The position numbers and the translations under genes were made by a program. The notes under the pieces were generated by a model. It saw only the letters and a list, made by a program, of their open reading frames with translations. It had not been told where the DNA came from and ran no database searches. This document shows positions 56,501-64,000 of a DNA stretch of 64,000 bases, one piece after another. Location of the stretch: positions 12,447,501 through 12,511,500 of the forward strand of contig WPIO01000001.1 of NCBI GenBank assembly GCA_009760855.2. The letters run 5' to 3'. Each line of letters opens with the position of its first letter. Position 1 is the first letter of the stretch. The stretch comes from Cristatella mucedo. Lineage: Eukaryota > Bryozoa > Phylactolaemata > Cristatellidae.

Positions 56501-59054
56501 ACCGATTGTCATCATTTGCTGCCACGAGAGTTTCAACGTCCCACTTGCACAAAAAATAGTGGTCAACAAATGTCCAGCTGTCGCTAGCATATTCTTTTGG
56601 CTAGACTCCATACTTCCTAATGGAAAATGTTATTGGTGAAGCCAGCATGAAGAACGGGAATGTAGGAACCTCGATGTGGGGGAGCAGAAGGCAGGAACAC
56701 AGTACTGGGTACGGTGCACCAGGTGCACCAGTCACCATTCACATGTCACTAGTGTACCCCTACGACCCAAGTCACGGGTTTAAGTCCTGAAGCAGGCATT
56801 CCTTTATTGCCCTTTGCAAGCTGACGCTGTAGCTGTTACAGCTCTTCTGCCCTCTGTATGAATGAGGCTGTCAAATCAGCTAACCCTTATTTTATTTACA
56901 GCTGTTACGCAAGCCTGGCAGCTTATTTTTGACAGTTTAACACCAGTTGTGCTGCCTTTATTGAATACTCATCCAGTGTGCTATAAGCAGTTGAACCGCT
57001 TGATTTAATGTCTTTGAACTTGCTCTTGGCTTCGTGCCTCCCCCTCTGCCACCCCAGACAGAGACTGGCTCCGACTGGCCACTGCTGGTAGGAATACTGT
57101 GCTTCTTTGACCCACGACTCCCACTCTTCCGATTCACCAGACGCGCCCTAGTGGTGACTGTCATCGGCCGGCTGTCAATCTTGGAGTGATGAAACATATC
57201 AACTTCTTCTTGTTTGCTATGTTGCTCGTGATGGAGGAATGCTTCAACAGGCTTCAACCCTTGCCATACCACTGTTGATAGATTTTGTCTCTGTCCAAGG
57301 ACAGCAAGGTGTTTTCTCCATATGTTGTGATGCTTTTGCCGTGCCTTCCTCTTTCGCCGGCTGCACATTTAAATACATCTCTACTCAGGCACTTTACTAC
57401 ATATGTATATGGCCGGTCCATGCCCACGACCCATTGGCCATCTAATACTTGATAGTGCGCTGATGACAACCTTTTAGCTTTTGTGGGCATTCTATACTCC
57501 CTTTATTCTTCTCCATGTCTTAGTGCTGCACGACCGTGACCAAGAGGGTATTAATTAAGGAATAAATAGGGGATTCTAGCAGGCAAAACATAGCCACACC
57601 TGGTTGCTACCTTGTGTGCTCCTTATTCCTCATCCCTCGAGCCGGTCCATCGCTATTATCCGTACCTATTTCCGGTGGCTGAGGTAAGAGAAGCTTTGAC
57701 CGATTCGTTTGTTCATGCCTTTACTCGGCTGGCAATCGAACTAGAATCATGTACCCTTGGATTGCATGGCTTTTGTAGAACGTCGCCGAAAAGTTCCTTG
57801 TCGAGTCCCGTGTCTTCGTATGACGATTACGTAAATGATGCCAGCCACGGTCATCACTCCCAGCACCGGAAGCTTTCCATCGGAAGTGACCACTACCCGT
57901 CAGCCGTTGCTCCTGCTGCCGTGGCTGTGGCGCAGACAGCTGTCGGCTCAATGCATTTCGAGTCGAAGGCGCCGAGCTTCTCGCCGGGCAGCAGCTACGC
58001 TCTGCACCAACCGCAGCACGTCCCACAGCCGCAGCACCACCCGATTCAAGATCGCTCTGCCCCCGGCCCAGGCAGCCAGCACATTGGCTCTGCTCCGCCG
58101 TCCTGTAGCAGCAACGGTGGCCTGAGTTCGTCGTCATCTGCCACGCTGCTGTTCACCATGGCACCGCCGCTGTTCGGAGGCATGCACCAGCAGCAGCAGC
58201 CACTTCTGGCGCCGCCACCTCCGCAGCCTCTTGGATACATGTGGCCTTTGGGGCTGGCCGCCGCTGCTGCCGCCGGCAGTGTGGGCTGGCGAGGCGGCGG
58301 CGGCGCAGCCGCTGCTGCCGCCGCTGTCGACATCGCCCGGCACCGCCACCAGGCGGCACTGCCGTCACCGCAAATCGGTGGCCCTCTTCTCAGCGCCTTT
58401 CAGCACCCGGCGCCCAGTCCGGGTCCCTGCGCTGTGGGTGGCTGGCCGACGCCCACCAATCAACAGCTGGTGGCGAACCACTTTGCCGGCCTTGCAGATC
58501 CACTCGGTGGCGTCATCACTCGCCACCCCTTCGGGACATTCCGTCCTCCTCTGGGCCGAAGCATGTTTGGCAGCGCTATAGACAAACGCTTCTTGTCGGC
58601 TAGAGACTATGTTGGCGGCAGCATTGCTCACCCAAGCGGCGGTGCCTACGCTGATGGTGCAGCCGAGCTGACCGCAGCTGCGGCAACTTTGCCGGGGCAC
58701 ATTGGGCAGCAGCGAGGCGGACAGGCTCCAATGAGGGACATCCTTGGCACTGCTTTGGCGCAGAGTGGAATTCCCGAGAATGGTCCGCTGTGTCGCGACG
58801 CTGCCGAGGACCTGCTCGCCGACTGCTGCGCCGCTGGCGACAACCCGCTTCTCCAGCACGAGCTGTGCGAGAACGGCGGGGTGGACAGCGTAATTGCCAG
58901 CGACTCGCAAATCGGCAGCCTCCAATCCAGAGGTGCAGGCATGGATCACCATGTAGGGCAGTTTTGCGAAGACGACTTTGCCAAGATCTCTGGTCTGGCT
59001 CCTGAGTGGTTGCAGATGAATTCCTTTGACCCCGTGTTTCCGCTCCACATGTGA
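53382..59054 (+). CDS. CXXC zinc-finger protein, KFGG-less class, whole spliced gene
   Basis: CXXC domains bind CpG DNA through two zinc ions held by eight cysteines. Three coding exons (53382-53516, 55217-55518, 57779-59054) join in frame to 570 residues. The cysteines are at 23, 26, 29, 35, 38, 41, 51 and 56. Spacing after the sixth (C-x9-C-x4-C) equals that of TET1/3, CXXC4 and CXXC5 and lacks the KFGG insert of DNMT1, CFP1, MLL and KDM2, although KQSCVLRKC is strikingly KDM2-like. Basic KKKRR precedes the domain. The rest is low complexity: acidic patch, Ser and Arg runs, His/Gln/Pro, poly-Ala and poly-Gly, with an acidic-hydrophobic end (EDDFAKISGLAPEWL). An in-frame stop at 53355 fixes the first ATG. 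No catalytic dioxygenase domain is present. It could be an orphan CXXC regulator or a short form of a TET gene whose catalytic exons lie beyond the window. Confidence 0.82.
53517..55216 (+). other. CXXC gene intron 1 (after first coding exon)
   Basis: GC-moderate with pyrimidine runs. I searched it by eye for a small exon coding KFGG and found none. Confidence 0.6.
55217..55518 (+). CDS. CXXC gene coding exon 2 (last two zinc cysteines, charged linker)
   Basis: After the acceptor CGTGCAG it opens with VLKQSCVLRKC, supplying cysteines seven and eight, then continues with DEDDIDER and Ser/Arg-rich sequence. It ends PLDHPDG at donor GTATGA with two bases left over, matching the phase of the next exon. 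Confidence 0.82.
55736..55782. repeat. CT-rich microsatellite, CXXC intron 2
   Basis: Interrupted CT repeat. Confidence 0.8.
56745..56888 (+). mobile_element. SINE-A in CXXC gene intron 2
   Basis: B box GGGTTTAAGTCCTG, GTTACAGCTCTTCTGCCCTC and ATGAGGCTGTCAAATCAGC. Confidence 0.6.
57642..57683 (+). CDS. Possible 42-base cassette exon of the CXXC gene
   Basis: A pyrimidine-rich acceptor ending CCCTCGAG and a strong donor GAG|GTAAGAG bound 42 bases, just upstream of exon 3. The length is a multiple of three and contains no stop in the phase needed, so it could be included without breaking the frame. Confidence 0.25.
57779..59054 (+). CDS. CXXC gene coding exon 3 (low-complexity tail, stop)
   Basis: Acceptor GGCTTTTGTAG. 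It completes a Gly codon and then encodes TSPKSSLSSPVSSYDDY and 424 further-tail residues in total, to TGA at 59052. The exon is GC-rich with Ala, Gly, Pro, Gln and His runs. It is the longest clean open frame in the window, open for more than 1.2 kb, which argues strongly for coding. Confidence 0.83.
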
Positions 59055-59625
59055 TTCGAAGGTAAGGCCCGTGGTGACAAGTGGCAGGCCATTGCTGGCT
59101 GTGCTCACTCCAGAAGGGTGGGAAGAGATGATCTAGAAAGTGATTTTGTGTCATCCGCCAGAGCAGTGCAGCCCGTGTCATGCTTAGCCGGTGGCTATTC
59201 TGGTCAGGTGCTTAGCGATCCCCTCCGGTCGATTTAACGGTCTCTCACCTCTGTCATACTACGGTTGTTGTCACTGCTGTTGCTCCCGCAGCTGCTCCTG
59301 CTCTGGTGGTCGCCATTGCTCCTGGTGCTTCTGCTGGCTACTAAATCAGGGCATCGGGACTGAGCGCCGTGCTAGTTCTCTGTTGCTGCTCCTGGTTCTG
59401 ACTCGATAGTGTCCTCAGCACAACAATAGCCAGCTTGTATTGTGTTTGTTTCATGAACCATGGACAGGCCACTTCGGTGCTTGCTGCATAATTCTGCTCC
59501 ATTGTTTCTTCTCATCACCTACAGTCTGTATCGCTACTGTTCAGCCGGTAGAAGTTGCCCAGGTCCAGCCAGTGCCGTGGCCAGAGCCTTGCTGTCGATT
59601 ATGTCATGGTGGCATGAACCTATGA
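59055..59625 (+). other. CXXC gene 3' region with probable intron 59062-59524
   Basis: A strong donor AAG|GTAAGG follows the stop codon by seven bases, and a strong acceptor (TTCTTCTCATCACCTACAG) lies at 59524. The stop is so close to this junction that nonsense-mediated decay would not be expected. The spliced frame stays open after the stop to TGA at 59625. Confidence 0.45.
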
Positions 59626-59969
59626 GGAAGGTGCCCTGAGCTCGGCATGCACCTGCGCTCAGTAATCAGGCCTCCATTGCTGCTCAGAGTTAGAGGAGAC
59701 GAGTCCTCGTGTCGCTATTTTTTGCCACTGTAGCCTTACGAAATCGAGTGCTCCTCGTTTGATCGCTTTGCTGGCTGTTTTCGCATCTCTATGCCTAGGC
59801 TGAAAAGCAGTCTCCTATAAGCCAGTGTGTCCTGCTGTCCTGTGTCCTTGCGTTCTGCTAGGCTTACGGCTGACTGCTACTGCCACACTGCCACTGGCTG
59901 TCGTAACTTTACCGTCGGTGCATGCACGGTGGGTGGGTGGTTTGTCTGGGGCTGGCATTGCCAGGCAGG

Positions 59970-60197
<228 letters not shown>

Positions 60198-61847
60198 TGT
60201 CGAATGCCTGGCCAGTTTAGCACCCAGTTATTGCTGCTCCTATGTGCTCGGCCATGGCACCCTCTGGGAGGTGGGTGAGGAGAAGGTTAGGTTCCATTCC
60301 ATAGGCTGCCTGACTGACACTGCACTTCGATGAGGCCGTTGCTAGTGCATCATGGGACCGCCTTCGTGCATCCCCGGTGCAGGAGCATGCTGCCTGTAGC
60401 TGTTAGGGTTCTGGCAGGGTAGGGCGCCTGTCTGTGTAGGGCAGCCCTGCAGACAGGTTCTTTTGTTTCCTCTCAGTTCTCTTTGTGCTGTCTCTGCTGA
60501 CCTCGGTCGCCGAGGTTTGGCAGCACTTGTCGATCTGGCTAAGTGACTCCTGGTTTGGCTGGCGTTCTGTCTTGCCTTTGTCTGCTCTGCTGGTGTGGTC
60601 AGATGGTAAGTAGACTGAAGAACTTGGTCACTGCAGCTGATTCCACTCCTTCCCATTAACTGGGAGCTTGTAATTGGCTGCTTTTGGGGCCATTTCTGTG
60701 GAGAGCAGCAGATGCTGCTTCTGGTTGCCTGCAAAGCTGACCAGGCCAGCAGCAGCAGCTGTGGGTAGGGTGCATTAACTGAGCTCCTCAGATGTGGTTG
60801 TAGTTTAACCTCTACTGGCACCTGCCCTTGTCCCCTCCCCCTCCTGCTATGAGATACCTGTGCCTGCAGAGGGCAGGAGGAAGGTGTAATGTGGGTTGTA
60901 TGTGCTTGCTTGCAATGGCCAGCCGGCTGATTGTAGGGGGCTGCTTTGATTGCCCAGCATACCGGCTAGGAAATGTTAGCTTAATGAGTGCTGCCATTCG
61001 TCACAGCCTAGATACCATTCTCTCTCTCACGGATCATTTACCTTTTGTTCCTTGTATCTATTTCCACTGGAGAAAAAAAACGCTGGTCACTGGGGGGAGG
61101 GGGCAGTGTGCCCATTCTTGGTAGCTGCTTTTGACTTGCTGGCCATTGTGCTTGTTTCACCGGTGACCTCGGGGAACGCCTCTGTCGTGCTGCCTAGAGC
61201 ATTGAAGCAGCAGCCATCATCATCCTCCTCTAGTGCCTCCGCTGACTTTTCTGTTCGCTTGAGTGCAAGTTGCCCTGCCCCCTGCTTGCCTCATGCGGCT
61301 AGGCGATGCGCTTGTGTCTGGTGCAATGGTGTAGTGCGCAATGCCTACCAAATGCCTCTCCGGCTGCTGCAGGTGCCAGTTGACCAGCTGCCGGTGCCGG
61401 TGCTTCGGACCGGCTGTAGACCACATGTAGGACCACTTGCGCTGTTCGTGGCTGCTTCCTGCCTTGGCTTCATGAAGTGGCTTCAAGCTTCATTTTAGCA
61501 ATTGGTTTGCACGTTCGTGGCGGCCAGACTCCGACGCATGGGAGTTGTCACTGTGCCATCGTGTGTCATCCGTGCCATATTTGCCGAGAGAGCCAGTGTG
61601 TATCATGGCCCAGCAGCTGTGCTGCCTTGCAGCCAGCTTGCCTGACTTGCATGCTTGCACGACGCCCACTGCTCTCGATGATGCCAGAGGGGTAGGGGCG
61701 GTGGCTGATCGTGAGAGATTAGGCCAAGGCAGGCACACCGGCAAGCGTGGACTGCTCGCTGAACGAATCGGGCTCGTTCGACAGCCACACGGGTCCTGTC
61801 TGATGTCCATAAGCAAGATTATTTGTTTGCTGATAAAAAAAAAAAAT

Positions 61848-61853
61848 AATAAA
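61848..61853 (+). terminator. Possible polyadenylation signal
   Basis: AATAAA in an A-rich tract, the first plus-strand hexamer I noticed after the CXXC gene. Distance (2.2 kb past the last exon) makes the link weak. Confidence 0.2.
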
Positions 61854-62771
61854 ACCAGCCCGACTTTATCTGACACCCGGGCCCTGGTGTTGTAGCTGCA
61901 GTTTGATTTCTTGTTGGCAGTCCTGGAGGCTTACATACGCCCCATGTCGCCTGCATCCCACGTATGCACCTGTCCGTTTCATGCCTTAGATGGCCGCTGT
62001 GGCTTTTCGGATGAGCATCAGCCGTACCTGGGCCCTGTTTGTCCTGACCATTAGGGGGGGGGGGCAGGCTTGCTGCAGGCCCGTCCACCTTATTCCCATA
62101 GGTGGCATTAGTGACTATTGACTGCAAGCAGCAGCTGCTGCTGCTGCTGCTATTAATGTGCATGTTTGTTCTTATCGATATTAATCGCTGTTTACCGTTC
62201 GGCCGTGCTGGCTCTTCTCGAAGGCCGTGCCTTCGCTTTGTGAAGGGGACATCTGGGGACAGTCGTGGCTGGCTATGGGGAGGTGTGCCCAACTCGGCAG
62301 CCCAGCTTGTCCCAAAGCTAGATCTAGACGAGGCATTGGCACCCTGGAGACCCAGAAAGTGCAGCCAAAGTGTTGAAAGGGTCTACAGCTGTGAAGAAAG
62401 AAAAAAAGGAAGCCTTCCACCCAGTTGCCAGCACTGCAAGACGTTTCTTGGGTGAGTGGGGAGCATCAACTGCCACTGCCTATTGGTCATTTCATCCATC
62501 GCTAGCTTGCAAGCTGCCTACCCCTCCTTCTCTCTCCCCCCATCAGTGCTGCTGTTTTTGCCACTGCCATCGGATGCAGTGAATCTGCTGCCAATACCTG
62601 GTTGGTGGGGGAGGGGCTACCTGTCCTGCTCACTGGCTCTGAATTCCAGCTACTCATCAACAATGCAGGTGCCACTCTAAATTGCTAATTAGCCCTGCAG
62701 AGCAAGGCACATTCCTTTCTGTTAGATTTAGTCCAGCTGGTGTGTGTCAGTTAAAAGTGGAGCTCAACTTG

Positions 62772-62919
<148 letters not shown>

Positions 62920-63655
62920 ATGCTATAGCTACTATTAACCTTGAATACTGCTTATAGGTTGATTGACAGATTCATTATTGTTTAGCTCTGCTCTCGAGTC
63001 CTAACCACCTTGCCTCTTACTCTTTTGAGTTCTAACCACATTACCTAGCTCTTTTGTGTGTGCATTATTTACTTTAAGTGGAGTTACTAATGTGGGAAGT
63101 AAGTTGAGCATCGAGACTTTGTAATTGCAGGTAGTTGGTATTATCATTATTGATTTTCTCATTCTTAGTGTCTTTCGTTAGTGCTGATTAGGATGCATGT
63201 ATAGCCATAGAGAGCCCATCCCGTGGACCGACTGAAAGCAACTATTAGCAAGCCTGACAGCATTCTTATGAATGGTCACTCTACTCCTGACAAATTCTTG
63301 TTGTCTTAATCTGATACATCAGTATGCGCATATGCATGCACATGATTGAACACAGGTAGCTGCTTCTATCTATATAGCAGCAGTCTTCAGCAATAGCCTG
63401 CTGTGTGCGCAGCCAGAACCATGGGGAAACACTGGTGCAAGGTGTAGATGACCACTCTTTTCCCTCCTCAGCCTCCGAAGAAAAGAAAGTCCTAGCAATC
63501 GTTCGATCGAGAAGCATAAAACTTGTATAGTCGGTACAGGCAGCCGAATTTACATTCAAAGCGTCGCAACACCCCCAAACGGATATTGCTGTCAGTAGAA
63601 GGAAGGAGCATATCATTCGGGACTTTAAGCGAAATATCGATCTGTGCTAGCCTAG

Positions 63656-63787
63656 CGTGTAGTGACCGAGCTCGATGACAGCTGCTGGACCAGGGAAGAA
63701 AGCAAACGAATTCCCATCGCCGATGGAGACTTTGAGGATGGATTGAATGAGTGGGCTCAGCAAGCAGGTGATAAGGGGTGTCAGAAG
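63656..63787 (+). CDS. Candidate exon of unknown gene
   Basis: Forty-four open codons between an acceptor ending GCTAGCCTAG and a donor AAG|GTAATG. The peptide contains SCWTREESKRIPIADGDFED and NEWAQQAG, which has a protein-like composition. WTREE recalls the start of Myb/SANT repeats, but the rest does not fit well. It could belong to a gene continuing past the window or to a longer CXXC transcript. Confidence 0.25.
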
Positions 63788-64000
63788 GTAATGAAAACAA
63801 GATGCCAGTCGACAAGTATTGTATGTGCCCGATAACAAAGTTTTGATAGTTTACTGCCTGCCATCAGCCACTAAAAGACCCAATTCTGCTTGTGTAGTGG
63901 GCTCAGCCCCTGTACTTTATATTTATGGCTTGGTATTTTCTCTGGTTCCTTTAGAGATTTGCTCGAGAGGAGTTGGTACTGGTCGATCATGCTGCTTGCA

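Larger units (their letters stand above)
55519..57778 (+). other. CXXC gene intron 2
   Basis: Contains a CT repeat, a SINE-A and the possible 42-base cassette exon. Confidence 0.6.

Noticed and set aside
60342-60821. 159-codon minus frame downstream of the CXXC gene
   Set aside because: No recognisable motif, flanked by simple repeats; likely chance in GC-moderate DNA.

Overview
This window looks like nuclear DNA of an animal, most likely an invertebrate that I cannot place further. Genes are split by GT-AG introns, there are long microsatellites, and the background is decayed L2/CR1-like LINEs, tRNA-derived SINEs and Tc1/mariner transposons. I see no operons, ribosome binding sites or prokaryotic coding density. 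Most open frames are chance, repeat-derived or shadows.

Two genes are well supported and lie head to head around a shared 5' region (about 51.75-53.26 kb). On the minus strand, 51.7 down to about 22.1 kb, is a lamin-type intermediate filament gene. Ten exons join in frame into a 579-residue protein (615 with an alternative last exon) with head, complete rod carrying the lamin-length coil 1B, basic nuclear localisation motif and lamin tail domain. No rod-flanking SP/TP sites and no C-terminal CaaX box are visible. Its end resembles the vertebrate lamin A/C choice: reading through the exon 10 donor stops after eight codons, while splicing reaches another terminal exon. On the plus strand, 52.4-59.6 kb, is a CXXC zinc-finger gene. 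Three coding exons give a 570-residue protein with an N-terminal CXXC domain of the TET/CXXC4/CXXC5 spacing class (no KFGG segment) and a long Ala/Gly/Pro/Ser/Gln/His-rich tail.

The first 22 kb is mainly repeat graveyard: several copies of one LINE family (LINE-A here), pieces of a second (LINE-B), tRNA-type SINEs of two sorts (SINE-A, SINE-B) and an insertion-within-insertion stack at 15.4-17.6 kb that includes a small transposon with perfect target duplications. CpG-rich islands at about 8.5-8.9 and 13.05-13.86 kb, the latter with a TATA box, have no recognisable gene. The lamin introns (22-51 kb) carry more LINE and SINE copies and two Tc1/mariner remnants, one with matching terminal inverted repeats. 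Beyond 59.6 kb are long GA and TG arrays and a weak candidate exon near 63.7 kb.

No CRISPR array, rRNA, functional tRNA gene, virus or toxin gene was recognised. The most interesting items are the unusual lamin terminus and missing lamin signatures, the N-terminal KFGG-less CXXC protein, the divergent lamin/CXXC pair, and the near-identical 3' tails of SINE-B and LINE-A, which suggest a SINE/LINE partnership.
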